64,000 nucleotides of DNA from Geomobilibacter sp964432205 (lineage in GTDB: Bacteria > Desulfobacterota > Desulfuromonadia > Geobacterales > DSM-12255), in NCBI GenBank assembly GCA_964432205.1, contig CAYSMK010000020.1:1-64000 (forward strand). The letters are read 5' to 3'. Positions 17,503-27,511 of the stretch are shown here, in pieces. The position numbers were made by a program, and so were the translations under genes. A model generated the notes under the pieces. That model had not been told where the DNA came from. It worked only from the letters and a program-made list of their open reading frames with translations, and made no database searches. The first letter of the stretch is position 1. Each line of letters begins with the position of its first letter.

Positions 17503-19521
17503 TTATCCCGTCGTTTCAAAATCGGGGCGGCGCCGCTCCAAAAAGGCGCCTATGCCTTCATTTGCCGCCGCGGTAAGGGCGCTTTCGCCAAAGGCGTCAT
17601 ACCCCACTTCGAGAGCCTCGGCAAAAGATGGTGCCGCAGCCGCAGACTTTACCGCGCCGGCAATGATCCCGCTAATCTGACGACTCAGCACCTGTCCGGC
17701 CACACTGGCAGTGCTACCTGCCGGCATATCCGCAATTTTCACAGGGGCATCAGAGATATGCCTACCCGAAGCCGTCATCCGCTTGACCATTCTAATGGCA
17801 GCGGGGATTAGCTCCGACCGGTTGTTGACCAGTTCATTCACCATGCCGATAGCATTGGCCTCTTCCGCACTCAGCTTTTTAGCAGTCAACAGCATGTCAT
17901 GGAACGTCTCGGAGGCGTCGGGCCATCTGCGGTACGGCACCACCATGGCACCGATGCCCGGCACTATGCCGAGGGTGATTTCCGGCAGTTGCATCCAGGC
18001 GTTACGGACCGCTATCAGCCCGTGACAGCGGATGGCCAATTCAAGCCCCCCGCCCAAGGCCATGCCGTTGAGTGCGGCGACTACCGGCTTTCTGCATTGG
18101 TCCAGATGGATCAGCAGCCTTGAGCAGGCGCGGGCATACTCAACGCTCTGCTGCTTGTCTCCGAGCATGGTCGGAAACTTGCCGATATCAGCCCCGGCAC
18201 AGAAGGCCTGGGTGCCATACCCGGTGATGACAAAACCATGAATATCCGGATTGTCCTGATAGGCTGTCAGCACCCGCAGAATCTCATCGGTCATACCGTC
18301 ATGCAGGGCGTTCATGGCTTCCGGGCGGCGCAGGCTGATAACGACGGTATTATCCAGCTCACTGACCAGCAGATACCGGTAGTAGTTGAAATAGTCGCGA
18401 ATCGGCTTTTTCGGCATGGGCATGCCCGGCTTATGTTTGGCAAATTCAGCAAGAATTCGCGTTACTTCGGCTTCCCCAATTTCACGCATCAGTTCGATGG
18501 GGCCCTTCCTGAAACCAAGCGCAACACAACAGCCGAGATCATGATCGGACGCATCGCCGATCCGACGGTCAAGGATATCCACAGTCTGGGAGAAGAGGAT
18601 TCCCAGCAGGCGGTCCCGGATGATACGGGCCTTTTCGGGGGTCACCGACACGCTCTTGCCCGGCTGCACCGTTACCCATCTGTCCACACTGGTGAAAATG
18701 CCGGCCGGGCGGTAATGTTCTCCCTCTTCCTGCATCTGCAGGGTATTGGTTTCCACGATAATTGGATTGCCGTTGGCAAGATTGAGCACAAAAAAGGGGC
18801 CGGCATGGACAAATTCTGTGGCTACCGTGTCGATTTCCGCCGCCGTCGCGACATCCAAGAGCAGCGCCGCTTCATTGCACCAGTTATCGAAGATGCGGTC
18901 GAGCATGAAGCAGACGGCATCCGCCGTGACCATGGGAACCTTGCCGGTCGCATAGAAAAACCAGCGCAGGTAATCGATCACCGCCGGGTCGGCCTTGTCC
19001 CATTCGATGACCTCAACCGCCGGATTTTTGAAGGCCGGGGCAAAAAAGTGCGTCACCGTTGCCCGTTCAGGATGTTTAAGGTGCGAGAAGAGCCGCTCTG
19101 CCGGCAGAGAACTGGTGTTCGAGGTTATCAGCGCATCGGGCCGAATGAGGGCCTCTACGCGGGAAAAGATCTCCTTTTTCAGGGCCAGATTTTCGGTTGC
19201 GGCTTCCAGGACCCAGTCACAATCCGCCAGGGCGCCGTAATCAGTTGATGTTACGATATTTTCGCTGATTTTTGCGGCAGCGGTCTCGGATATCTTGCCC
19301 ATGGCAACACCCTTTTTAGTATACGTGGCCATACGCTCAAGGGCTTTTTCCAGTGCCTTTTCATTGATATCGATCAGGACAAGCTTTAGATCAGGGAGGT
19401 CGCTTTTCAGATAGTACCCGATGTCAGGGCCGATGGTTCCTGCCCCGATTATGGCAATGCTGCGGGGCATACTCCGGGATGGTTGAATCACGACCGGATT
19501 GTTGAAGTTTTCTTTTCTCAT
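17503..19521 (-). CDS. Fused 3-hydroxyacyl-CoA dehydrogenase / enoyl-CoA hydratase
   Basis: 672 residues. The N-terminal half is a 3-hydroxyacyl-CoA dehydrogenase with NAD motif IGAGTIG (about 25-31), TSNTSSLP and the HFFAPAF segment with the catalytic His. The C-terminal half (about 400-660) is a crotonase with CAGADIGKF, the oxyanion stretch LNGMALGGGLELA and PEITLGIVPG. The dehydrogenase-first order is the reverse of FadB/FadJ but occurs in archaea and some anaerobes. It would hydrate and oxidise the enoyl-CoA made by the acyl-CoA dehydrogenase at 24234-25964, feeding the thiolase just upstream. ATG at 19521 after GGGGGT; the longer frame overlaps the thiolase gene. Confidence 0.9.
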   Translation of the reverse strand: MRKENFNNPVVIQPSRSMPRSIAIIGAGTIGPDIGYYLKSDLPDLKLVLIDINEKALEKALERMATYTKKGVAMGKISETAAAKISENIVTSTDYGALADCDWVLEAATENLALKKEIFSRVEALIRPDALITSNTSSLPAERLFSHLKHPERATVTHFFAPAFKNPAVEVIEWDKADPAVIDYLRWFFYATGKVPMVTADAVCFMLDRIFDNWCNEAALLLDVATAAEIDTVATEFVHAGPFFVLNLANGNPIIVETNTLQMQEEGEHYRPAGIFTSVDRWVTVQPGKSVSVTPEKARIIRDRLLGILFSQTVDILDRRIGDASDHDLGCCVALGFRKGPIELMREIGEAEVTRILAEFAKHKPGMPMPKKPIRDYFNYYRYLLVSELDNTVVISLRRPEAMNALHDGMTDEILRVLTAYQDNPDIHGFVITGYGTQAFCAGADIGKFPTMLGDKQQSVEYARACSRLLIHLDQCRKPVVAALNGMALGGGLELAIRCHGLIAVRNAWMQLPEITLGIVPGIGAMVVPYRRWPDASETFHDMLLTAKKLSAEEANAIGMVNELVNNRSELIPAAIRMVKRMTASGRHISDAPVKIADMPAGSTASVAGQVLSRQISGIIAGAVKSAAAAPSFAEALEVGYDAFGESALTAAANEGIGAFLERRRPDFETTG

Positions 19522-19535
19522 CAATGACCCCCTTC

Positions 19536-20744
19536 TTATTTTCTGTCGCAGACCTGCAGCACGAGAGCCATGGCGGTATCCCCGGCCGCACAACCGGTAA
19601 ACAGGCCATATCCGCCGCCACTCTTCACGAGCTCTTCGATGAGCTCCATAACCCCGCGCAGCCCCATCGGGCCCTGGGGGTGACCCCAGATCAGCGAACT
19701 GCCGAAGTTGTTCATCTTCATCACGTCAACCCCGGTTTCATGGGCAAAATACAGGTCGCCGACCGCAAACGGGTTATGGGTCTTGATGGCACCCATCTGC
19801 GCAATGGAGAGCCCGGCCCGGGAAAGCGCCTGCCTGGCTGCCGGGACGGTAGCTTTGGGCATATGGGCCAGGTCGACGCGTGCCTGGCCGAAACCGAGGA
19901 GCCTAACCGCGATTGCCGGGTTTGAGCTGAGCTCCATCGCCTTTTGCGGGGTGGCCATAATGATCGCCGCATTGGCATCGGCCGGATGGGTCTGGCCGCC
20001 GAACGTGATGGTGCCTCCCTCCATGACCGGACGCAGCTTGGCAAGTCCTTCCGCCGTGGAGGTCGTAATGCCTTCATCGCCGTCCAGCCGGCCGACGATC
20101 TTCTTGAAATTGGGGGACGGCACATCGAACGGCAGGGTCATGAAGCGTTTCAGGAAGGCCTTGTCATCGGCCAGCGCATCGCCGTACTGCTCCTGCCGGC
20201 GCAACACCACTTCATGCTGGGCCGCTGTCGTGATCCGATGCTCCCGGGCAACATTTTCGGCCGTCTGCAGCATGGAATGGTTGCCCAGCGGATCGCACAT
20301 GAAATTGTCCATGGTCCAGTTTTCGCTTTTGCCGGTACCGCCCGGCCCGGCCGGGTTGGGATAATACACCTGCGGGCCGTTGGAAACCCTGTCCGCCGCG
20401 ACAACCAGGGCCGCCGTGGCAAGACCGGCTTCGATCTCCTGCGCCCCGTTAAGCAGGCAGCGCACGCTGGTGGCGCAGGCCTGGCCGATGGTCGGACCGC
20501 CCACATGGGGCAACCCCGCCATGCCGGTCAGCCACGGCAGACCGTAAAAGGCATGCTGCTGCGGTACGGACATGCCCAGCACGCCATAATCAATCAGGGT
20601 CCGGTCAATCGTCCGGCGATCCAGCTCGTTCCTGGTCACATGGGCCGCAAATTCGATACTGTGCAGATTGGCAAAGCTCCCCTGCCAGCGCACAAAGGGG
20701 GTTGACCAGTACGCGCCATACGGTATTTCGGCAATGAATTTCAT
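19536..20744 (-). CDS. Thiolase-family acyl-CoA acyltransferase
   Basis: 402 residues. The nucleophile Cys lies in GQACATSVR (about residue 90). The C-terminal GHPQGPMGLR and TGCAAGD supply the catalytic His and second Cys. The usual NEAFA block is replaced by THNPFAVGD, which puts it in an SCP-x/aromatic-type subgroup rather than with acetyl-CoA acetyltransferases. In this operon it would cleave a 3-oxo-3-arylpropionyl-CoA into acetyl-CoA and an aromatic CoA ester; that substrate is an inference. GAGGAGAATC before the ATG. Only 14 bases separate it from the fusion gene. Confidence 0.85.
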   Translation of the reverse strand: MKFIAEIPYGAYWSTPFVRWQGSFANLHSIEFAAHVTRNELDRRTIDRTLIDYGVLGMSVPQQHAFYGLPWLTGMAGLPHVGGPTIGQACATSVRCLLNGAQEIEAGLATAALVVAADRVSNGPQVYYPNPAGPGGTGKSENWTMDNFMCDPLGNHSMLQTAENVAREHRITTAAQHEVVLRRQEQYGDALADDKAFLKRFMTLPFDVPSPNFKKIVGRLDGDEGITTSTAEGLAKLRPVMEGGTITFGGQTHPADANAAIIMATPQKAMELSSNPAIAVRLLGFGQARVDLAHMPKATVPAARQALSRAGLSIAQMGAIKTHNPFAVGDLYFAHETGVDVMKMNNFGSSLIWGHPQGPMGLRGVMELIEELVKSGGGYGLFTGCAAGDTAMALVLQVCDRK

Positions 20745-20761
20745 GCATGATTCTCCTCACG

Positions 20762-22258
20762 TCAGATTGTTTTCAGTGTCTTCTTATCGATCTTGTTAAC
20801 CGCGGTTTTTGGCAACTGGCTGATAAATTCAAATATCGTCGGCACCTTGTATGCCGCCAGATTGGCCCGGCAGTGCGCAGCCAACTCCTCGTCCGTCACC
20901 ACACTGTTCGGACGCAGCACGACAAAGGCTTTTACCGTCTCCCCCCGGTACTCATGGGGCACGCCGATTACCGCCGCTTCATGGATTGCAGCGTGCATGT
21001 AGAGCACTTCCTCGACTTCGCGCGGGAAAACGTTGAATCCGGAAACGATGACCATCTCCTTCTTCCGGTCGCAGATGAAGAGATAGCCGTCCTGGTCGAA
21101 CATGCCGATATCCGAGGTGTACAGCCAACCATCGCGCAAGGATTGGGCTGTTTCAGCAGGAAGATTGCGATAGCCGCTCATGAGCTGCGGCCCCCTGGCC
21201 CGGATTTCACCCTTTTCCCCAACGGCAAGCACATTCGTGCCCTGCTCCAGATCGACAATCTGCACCTCAGTGTCGGAAACGGGCCGCCCCACCGAGGCGG
21301 ACTTGCGCCGGCCGTTGAGCGGATTGAATGAAATAACCGGCCCCGATTCTGTCTGGCCATACCCTTCGATCACCGGCCTGTTGGTTATACCTTCAACCCG
21401 CTGCAGCAGCTCCGCCGGCAGGGACGAACCACCGGATATGGTGTAATAGAGCTCGGGCAAGTCAATGCGACTGAATCCATCATCCGCCAGCATGGCCCTG
21501 AACAGGGTCGGGCTGCCTGAAAAGATGGTGATGTGCTCCGTGACCAGCGCATCAAGGACTGTCTGCACATCAAATTTCCGAATGATGACCAGTGTTCCGG
21601 CGCAATAGGGCATTTTATGCAGGCACATGGCCTGAGCGTAAATATGGTAAAAGGGCATGATGGCCAGCAGCCGTTCCGATTTCCATCGAACCGGCAGGGA
21701 TTCGACACACTGGCCGACATTGACGGCCATGGCACCATGGGTCAGGTTGACCCCTTTGGAGCGCCCGGTCGTACCGCCGGTATACTGCAGGTTGGCCAGA
21801 CAATCCCCGGCGGGGAGACTGCCGGTCAGCATAAGGCCGTTGTCATTGCGCCACTGGGTAAGGCGCCGCGCATCTGCACCGATCGGTATGACCTGAACAG
21901 CAGGGTAGCTCAACGCGATCGAAGCAACCGACTGGTCACAAATGATGACCCACGGCTCGGCGTCATCAATAATTGACGTCAGCTCCCGTTCGGTATACAG
22001 CGGGTTGAGCGGCACCACCTGAGCAGAGCAGGCATGGACGGCGAAATACGCAATGCAGAAATCGATACTGTTTGCCATGAGAAGAACGACCCGCTGCCCC
22101 GATGCGCCGAGCCCTCTCAGCTCGGCGGCAAAACCGGCCACACAACGGGCATATTCGGCATACGTCAGCCGTTCGCCTTCACAGACCAGCGCCTCCTGCT
22201 CCGGCGCCTGCTCGGCAGATTGCGCCAGCATCCGCAGAATCGAATCGCATCGTTCCAT
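20762..22258 (-). CDS. AMP-forming acyl-CoA ligase, copy 1
   Basis: 498 residues, ANL superfamily. The P-loop is YTGGTTGRSKG, the adenylate motif is GYGQTESG, the hinge region carries DGWLYTSDIG and DRKKEMVIVSG, and the catalytic Lys is in NKIDKKTL near the end. It activates a carboxylic acid to its CoA ester with ATP to AMP. It is clearly different from copy 2 (25961-27511), so the operon has two ligases, perhaps for the starting acid and a later dicarboxylic intermediate. ATG at 22258, next to the stop of the upstream flavoprotein gene. A GTG two codons earlier is possible. Confidence 0.88.
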   Translation of the reverse strand: MERCDSILRMLAQSAEQAPEQEALVCEGERLTYAEYARCVAGFAAELRGLGASGQRVVLLMANSIDFCIAYFAVHACSAQVVPLNPLYTERELTSIIDDAEPWVIICDQSVASIALSYPAVQVIPIGADARRLTQWRNDNGLMLTGSLPAGDCLANLQYTGGTTGRSKGVNLTHGAMAVNVGQCVESLPVRWKSERLLAIMPFYHIYAQAMCLHKMPYCAGTLVIIRKFDVQTVLDALVTEHITIFSGSPTLFRAMLADDGFSRIDLPELYYTISGGSSLPAELLQRVEGITNRPVIEGYGQTESGPVISFNPLNGRRKSASVGRPVSDTEVQIVDLEQGTNVLAVGEKGEIRARGPQLMSGYRNLPAETAQSLRDGWLYTSDIGMFDQDGYLFICDRKKEMVIVSGFNVFPREVEEVLYMHAAIHEAAVIGVPHEYRGETVKAFVVLRPNSVVTDEELAAHCRANLAAYKVPTIFEFISQLPKTAVNKIDKKTLKTI

Positions 22259-22260
22259 GA

Positions 22261-24210
22261 TCACAACCTCTGAGCCAGTTTATAGCCGGCATGAATGGCA
22301 TCATGAATCTTCGCAGTCTGAACACCGTCGCCGATTTCATACACGTCCAGTCCGGTGCGCTGACGCAGTTTTCTGGCCAGTTGATTGTCGCCTGGGACAT
22401 ACCCCAGGCCGGTCACGAAGGTATCCGCCTGGAGGGTAACCGTTTCACCGGTCTGCATATGGCGGGCGATCAAAGTTCCCCCTTCTATGCCGATGGTCTG
22501 GTACGGGATCATGACGTTGACCCTTTTCTCCTCCAGCATCTGCAGATAGACCAGCTTGTCGGTAATGACACAATCCTTTGTCATCAGCTCGCGGCGATGC
22601 AGCAAGGTTACATTGCGCCCTTGACCGGCCAGATACAGTGCGGCTTCGACCGCGGTCTCGCCACCTCCCAGCACCACAACCTGTTGCCCGGTGGCTGTGC
22701 CGTTGGAGATATCCAACGCATCGACCACCTTTTCACCCTTCATGCCGGGAATGTCCGGCACGGTGGCCCTGCCGCCGGTTGCAACGATCACCGTGTCGAA
22801 GCCACCAGCACTGATCCTGTCCGCATCGGCCTGCTCCATGACCATTTTCACACCGGCCGTGGCGATCTGGGTGCTCATGTTCTTGATCAGGAAACGGAGA
22901 TCCGACTTGAATTCAGCTACGGACCCCTCAATCACTACCCCGCCGAACCGTCTCTTCTCGAAAATCGTGACGTCATGACCACGCAGCCTCGCGACCCGGG
23001 CGGCTTCCATTCCGGCCATCCCGCCACCGACCACGGCTATCTTCTTCTTGACCGTTGCCGGTGTTATATCCAGTTCCCCTTCGCGGCCGATTATCGGATT
23101 GACCGTGCAGCTGACCGCGCGGAATTTGAAAAAACCGCGGTCCAGGCAACCGACATTGCAGCGGATGCAGGGGCGTATCTCGTCGAGCTGGCCGGCGCGG
23201 GCCTTTTTGGGCCATTCGGGATCAGCCCAGAGCGGACGTGCAATACCGATGAAATCCCCTTTGCCCTCGGCCAGGATCTGCTCGGCAAGGTCCGGCAGGG
23301 TGATGGAGCCGGAGGCAATCACCGGAATCGTAAGGTGCTTCTTCAAGGCCTCCGCCGCAAAGACATTGTTGCCGCGCGGGATGCCCATCGGGGCAACCTG
23401 ATGAATCATCATGTGGTGATCGCCGCCGGAGACATGGATCGCATCAATCCCGAGTCCTTCCAAAACCTTGGCAATCTGGATGGTCTCGTCGACGCCAAAA
23501 CCGTCCGGCTCGTAATCGGTCCCGCTCAGGCGGATGGTGAGCGGGAAATCAGGCCCGATCTTGGCCCGGATATCCCTGACGATTTCAACCAGAAGCCTCA
23601 TCCTGTTTTCCAGCGAACCGCCGTATTCATCGGTCCGTTTATTGGTATGGGGAGAGAGGAAGTTGGTAAGCAGATACCCATGGGCGCCATGGATCTCGAT
23701 CAGATCGAACCCGGCCAGCACGGCCCGCACGGCGGCATTGCCAAAGGCCGCAACAATCTCCCTGATTTCCGCAACGGTAAGTACATCCGGAATCGCCGCA
23801 TCGCCGACAATATCCTTCAGTTTTGGCCAGGGAACAGCGGAAGCGGACTTGATCGGACGGGTTCCGAGAAATTTCTGACGGCCGCAGTGTTCAATCTGGA
23901 TGCCTGCCCGGGCACCTTCATTCTTGATCATGTCCGCCAGCCACGCCAGTCCGGTAATGTGTTCATTCGAACTGATCCCCAGCTGGCAATGGGCCGACTT
24001 GCTGGCAATTTCATCAACATAGGCATACTCGACAACCAAAAGTCCCACTCCGCCCCTGGCAATGTTCCGGTAATGACGGAACAGACGCTCGGAGACGGTG
24101 CCGTCCATATTGCTCATGCCGGTGGAGGTGGGGGCCTTGACGATCCTGTTGGAAATCTCTAGGGTTCCGATGCGGCCTGGAGTAAACAGCTTTTTGAATT
24201 GGTGTGTCAT
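22261..24210 (-). CDS. Old-yellow-enzyme/2,4-dienoyl-CoA reductase-type flavoprotein
   Basis: 649 residues. The N-terminal TIM barrel (about 1-340) binds FMN, with the HGAHGYLLTNFLSP active-site block. CIRCNVGC...C supplies ligands for a [4Fe-4S] cluster. The C-terminal half has two dinucleotide folds (VVGGGMAGMEAA for FAD, VVLGGGETAVEAA for NAD(P)H). This is the architecture of 2,4-dienoyl-CoA reductase, trimethylamine dehydrogenase and 2-enoate reductase. In this operon it could reduce a conjugated or dearomatised CoA ester. ATG at 24210 after GGAGGAAGGA; the 100-residue upstream extension overlaps the acyl-CoA dehydrogenase gene. Confidence 0.88.
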   Translation of the reverse strand: MTHQFKKLFTPGRIGTLEISNRIVKAPTSTGMSNMDGTVSERLFRHYRNIARGGVGLLVVEYAYVDEIASKSAHCQLGISSNEHITGLAWLADMIKNEGARAGIQIEHCGRQKFLGTRPIKSASAVPWPKLKDIVGDAAIPDVLTVAEIREIVAAFGNAAVRAVLAGFDLIEIHGAHGYLLTNFLSPHTNKRTDEYGGSLENRMRLLVEIVRDIRAKIGPDFPLTIRLSGTDYEPDGFGVDETIQIAKVLEGLGIDAIHVSGGDHHMMIHQVAPMGIPRGNNVFAAEALKKHLTIPVIASGSITLPDLAEQILAEGKGDFIGIARPLWADPEWPKKARAGQLDEIRPCIRCNVGCLDRGFFKFRAVSCTVNPIIGREGELDITPATVKKKIAVVGGGMAGMEAARVARLRGHDVTIFEKRRFGGVVIEGSVAEFKSDLRFLIKNMSTQIATAGVKMVMEQADADRISAGGFDTVIVATGGRATVPDIPGMKGEKVVDALDISNGTATGQQVVVLGGGETAVEAALYLAGQGRNVTLLHRRELMTKDCVITDKLVYLQMLEEKRVNVMIPYQTIGIEGGTLIARHMQTGETVTLQADTFVTGLGYVPGDNQLARKLRQRTGLDVYEIGDGVQTAKIHDAIHAGYKLAQRL

Positions 24211-24233
24211 TCCTTCCTCCAAAAACATGTTGG

Positions 24234-25964
24234 TCATGTTCGACGAATAAATTCTTCTGCGGAAAGGCCGTCGTACAGCGCCGCTCCGGACAGGGCGCGT
24301 TTCTGCAGGGTACCGGCCTCCGCCATCAGATAGGCGGCGTAAAATGTCGCCAGCTGCTGCTTGATCTTTTGCTGCGATGAAGCGACCGAGGACATGCGCA
24401 GCCACATCCAGCCGCCACCGACCAGACCGACCAATGCCAGATAGGCGCCGGCGCCGGCTTCGGCATCGCCGGGGGTTCCGGCCATCCGCTCCAAAAGGAC
24501 AGTGCTGCAATGATCGAGCTGCTCCAGGGCGGATGCAACCGCATCCCGGATCGGACTCTGACCGGCACTCACCAGGTCGGCACGGATCCGGGCAGCATAC
24601 TGCCGGTAATGTTCCCCCCCCCCCTTCGCCAGTCTCCGCATTACAAGGTCCAGGGCCTGAATGCCGTTGGTCCCCTCGTAGATGGACATGATCCGACTGT
24701 CGCGGACATACTGCTCTACTCCGTAGTCGGAAACATAGCCGTACCCTCCCAGCACCTGCACTGCGAGGTTGGCTACCTCAAAGCCCGCCTCGGAGCAGCA
24801 GGCCTTGCAGACCGGCAGGAGCCATTCAGCCAGTGCTCGCGCCGTGGCCTGCTCCTCGCCGGTGGCGGCGGTCCTGGCCAGATCAAGGTTATAGGCTGCC
24901 TCCATAACCAGAGCCCGCATCGCTTCGGTGCGGGAGCGCATGATCAGGAGCATGCGCCGCACATCCACGTGCTCGATTATCGGCACCGCCGGTCCGGTAG
25001 GCGCCCCACCCTGCAGGCGTTCGGCAGCATATTCAACCGCCTTGGCCGTCGCGGCCCCCGCTACGGCCACCCCCTGAATCGCCACCTCCAGCCGCATGGT
25101 ATTGACCATGGCAAACAGGACCTTCAACCCTTCACCTTCAGTCCCGATCAGTACCCCTTCGGCGCCGTCAAAGTCCACCACACAGGTGGGAGATGCTTTC
25201 AGCCCCATCTTGTGCTCAATCCGGCTGATGCTGACCCGATTGGGCTTGCCGCTGACAAAAGAAATCTTCGGCACAAGGAACAGGCTCAGCCCGCGCGTTC
25301 CGGGCAGCCCCCCCGGTATGCGTGCCAGGACGATATGGCAGATCTGATCCGTTACGTCCTGGTCTCCGAAGGTGATAAAAACCTTGGTGCCGGACACCGC
25401 ATAATTTCTGCCCCGGACCGGTTTTGCCATGCTACGGATCCGGGCTACATCCGATCCGGCCTCCGCTTCGGTAATACAGATGGTCGCAGCCCACTCACCG
25501 GATACAAGACGCGGTACGACCTGCTCCCTCAAACCCTCATCAGCATGGGCAATCAGCAACCGCGCCGCAGCCCTCCCCATGAGGGTCAGCATGCCGAAGG
25601 GGACACTTGCCCCATTGACCATTTCAGCCACCGCAGCCTGCAACACCAACGGCAGATCCTGTCCGCCATACTCCTCAGGCATATCCAGACCGATCCAGCC
25701 AAGTTCGGCATACTGCCGATAGGCCTCCTTGAAACCATCCGGCGTGACCACCCGGCCGTCCAGCAACCGGCAACCCTGCTGATCACCGATCTGCCGTATG
25801 GGCGACAGAACGTTCCGTATAAAATCCGCTGCAGTCGTAAGCACAGCATCACCCAGATCTGTGTCGACGTGCGCATAGTCGGGAGCGGAAAACAGCCGAT
25901 CCCATCGCAGGGCATCATTCAGAATGAAGCGCAGGTTTTCCACCGGGGGCCTGTAGTCGGTCAT
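24234..25964 (-). CDS. Acyl-CoA dehydrogenase (long form)
   Basis: 576 residues, the long acyl-CoA dehydrogenase type with an extra C-terminal helical domain (as in the FadE5 and methylmercaptopropionyl-CoA dehydrogenase groups). Motifs: CITEAEAGSDV for flavin and substrate, and the catalytic glutamate in YEGTNGIQA. It removes two hydrogens from an acyl-CoA and hands electrons to ETF; no etf genes are in the window. It would act on a 3-arylpropionyl-CoA in the proposed pathway. The ATG overlaps the stop of ligase copy 2 by four bases. Confidence 0.9.
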   Translation of the reverse strand: MTDYRPPVENLRFILNDALRWDRLFSAPDYAHVDTDLGDAVLTTAADFIRNVLSPIRQIGDQQGCRLLDGRVVTPDGFKEAYRQYAELGWIGLDMPEEYGGQDLPLVLQAAVAEMVNGASVPFGMLTLMGRAAARLLIAHADEGLREQVVPRLVSGEWAATICITEAEAGSDVARIRSMAKPVRGRNYAVSGTKVFITFGDQDVTDQICHIVLARIPGGLPGTRGLSLFLVPKISFVSGKPNRVSISRIEHKMGLKASPTCVVDFDGAEGVLIGTEGEGLKVLFAMVNTMRLEVAIQGVAVAGAATAKAVEYAAERLQGGAPTGPAVPIIEHVDVRRMLLIMRSRTEAMRALVMEAAYNLDLARTAATGEEQATARALAEWLLPVCKACCSEAGFEVANLAVQVLGGYGYVSDYGVEQYVRDSRIMSIYEGTNGIQALDLVMRRLAKGGGEHYRQYAARIRADLVSAGQSPIRDAVASALEQLDHCSTVLLERMAGTPGDAEAGAGAYLALVGLVGGGWMWLRMSSVASSQQKIKQQLATFYAAYLMAEAGTLQKRALSGAALYDGLSAEEFIRRT

Positions 25965-27511
25965 GGATGAGCTCCTTGGTGATTACTCCGCAAGTCCCGT
26001 TTCAGAATCTTGCCGCTCGGATTTTTTGGCAGGCTGTCCAGAAAATGGTAGACCTTGGGCCTCTTGTAACCGGCCAGATACTTGCTGCAGTGAGCCGTCA
26101 GATCCTCGACTGACGCGTCCGCAGCGGGTCGCAAAACAACCGCTGCAGTGACCTGTTCCCCCCACTTTTCATCGGGAACCCCGTACACGGCAGCTTCCAG
26201 AACCGCCGGATGGTCATAAAGAACATCCTCGACTTCCTTGGTGTAGATATTCATCCCCCCGGACACGACCATGTCTTTGAGCCGATCGACGACATACAGA
26301 TACCGTTTATCATCCAGATACCCCAGGTCTCCGGTATGAAACCACCCATCACGGATCGCGTCCCCAGTGGCCTTCGCATTCTGCCAGTAACCGGAAATGA
26401 CCGAACGGCTCCGCACCAGTATTTCACCGATCTCATTGGACGCCAGATCGTCGCCGTGCGGTCCGACAATGCGAATCTCAGCGCCGACCGCTTCACGACC
26501 GGCAGATTTCAGGCGGCGGCGGTGATCGTCCGTGCCGTCAGGCCGATGGTCTTTTGCCACCAGAAAGGTAGCCTCCAGCGTTTCGGTCAGGCCGTACCCT
26601 TGGGTAAAACCGCACGACAACCTGTCCAGGGCACGCTCAAGCACGGCAGGCGGCATCGGCCCCCCCCCGTAAAATATCAGCCGCAGGCTGGAAACATCGG
26701 CCTGTCCGAAGCTGGGCGCATTGATAATTGCATTGATCATGGTCGGGACCAGAAGCGAGACCGTGACCCGTTCCTGTGCCACAAGCTCAAGCCAGTCGTC
26801 CGGATCGAACTTTTCGAGGATGACGTGCGTGCAGCCGAGCATCATGTAGGTGACGGCCATGAACAGTGCGCCCATGTGGTACAGAGGGGTGGCAACCAGG
26901 TTGACATCATCGGCCAGGCTGCCGTCGGCAAGCATCTGGTTGTACCCGTTGGCCTCCAGATTGAGGTGGGAGACCATGGCCCCCTTGGGGAGCCCCGTGG
27001 TGCCGGAGGTGAAAAAGATCGCAAAGGTGTCACTCTTGTCCCCGGCCCACACATCTCCCCTGCCCTGGGCTCCTGCAAGCACTCCTTCATACCGCAGCGC
27101 GTCTGCCGCCTCCCCCTCGCCGACAAGCCAGCGACAGGTCAACTCCGGCAATAACGACTCAAGTTCGGACGCTGCTTCGATAAAGTTAGCGCCGAACACA
27201 AACAGTTCCGGCGATGCGGAGCCGATGACCTGCGCCATTTCACGCGGGGTCAGGCGGTAATTTACCGGCACGGCAATAAGTCCCGCCCGCGCTATGCCAA
27301 AATAGACCTCGAAGTATTCGAAGCAGTTCGCTAACAGGATGGCCACCCGTGCTCCCGGTCTCAGCCCCCCCTTTTTCAGGGCATGCGCCACCCGGTCGAC
27401 CCGCTCGTCCAGGGCCTGCCAGTCGAGCGACCGGCCCGCCATTGTCAAAGCGGTTTTTTTCGGGAACCTCTGCCTGTTGCGCCGGACTATGGTATCAAGA
27501 CTGTGGTTCAT
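25961..27511 (-). CDS. AMP-forming acyl-CoA ligase, copy 2
   Basis: 516 residues. ANL motifs: FFTSGTTGLPKGAM, GYGLTETLEA, DGWFHTGDLGYLD, DRLKDMVVSGG and the C-terminal catalytic Lys in PSGKILKRDLR. It lies directly after the B12 mutase genes (17-base overlap with the small subunit) and before the acyl-CoA dehydrogenase. This suits activation of the dicarboxylic acid that the mutase rearranges. The substrate is inferred from order only. A weak ribosome site before the ATG suggests coupling to the upstream gene. Confidence 0.88.
   Translation of the reverse strand: MNHSLDTIVRRNRQRFPKKTALTMAGRSLDWQALDERVDRVAHALKKGGLRPGARVAILLANCFEYFEVYFGIARAGLIAVPVNYRLTPREMAQVIGSASPELFVFGANFIEAASELESLLPELTCRWLVGEGEAADALRYEGVLAGAQGRGDVWAGDKSDTFAIFFTSGTTGLPKGAMVSHLNLEANGYNQMLADGSLADDVNLVATPLYHMGALFMAVTYMMLGCTHVILEKFDPDDWLELVAQERVTVSLLVPTMINAIINAPSFGQADVSSLRLIFYGGGPMPPAVLERALDRLSCGFTQGYGLTETLEATFLVAKDHRPDGTDDHRRRLKSAGREAVGAEIRIVGPHGDDLASNEIGEILVRSRSVISGYWQNAKATGDAIRDGWFHTGDLGYLDDKRYLYVVDRLKDMVVSGGMNIYTKEVEDVLYDHPAVLEAAVYGVPDEKWGEQVTAAVVLRPAADASVEDLTAHCSKYLAGYKRPKVYHFLDSLPKNPSGKILKRDLRSNHQGAHP

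Noticed and set aside
22291..24162. Long + strand frame of over 600 codons opposite the enoate-reductase gene
   Set aside because: Antisense shadow of a GC-rich gene; composition rich in Arg, Gly and His, no recognisable domain, and the - strand gene has full motifs.
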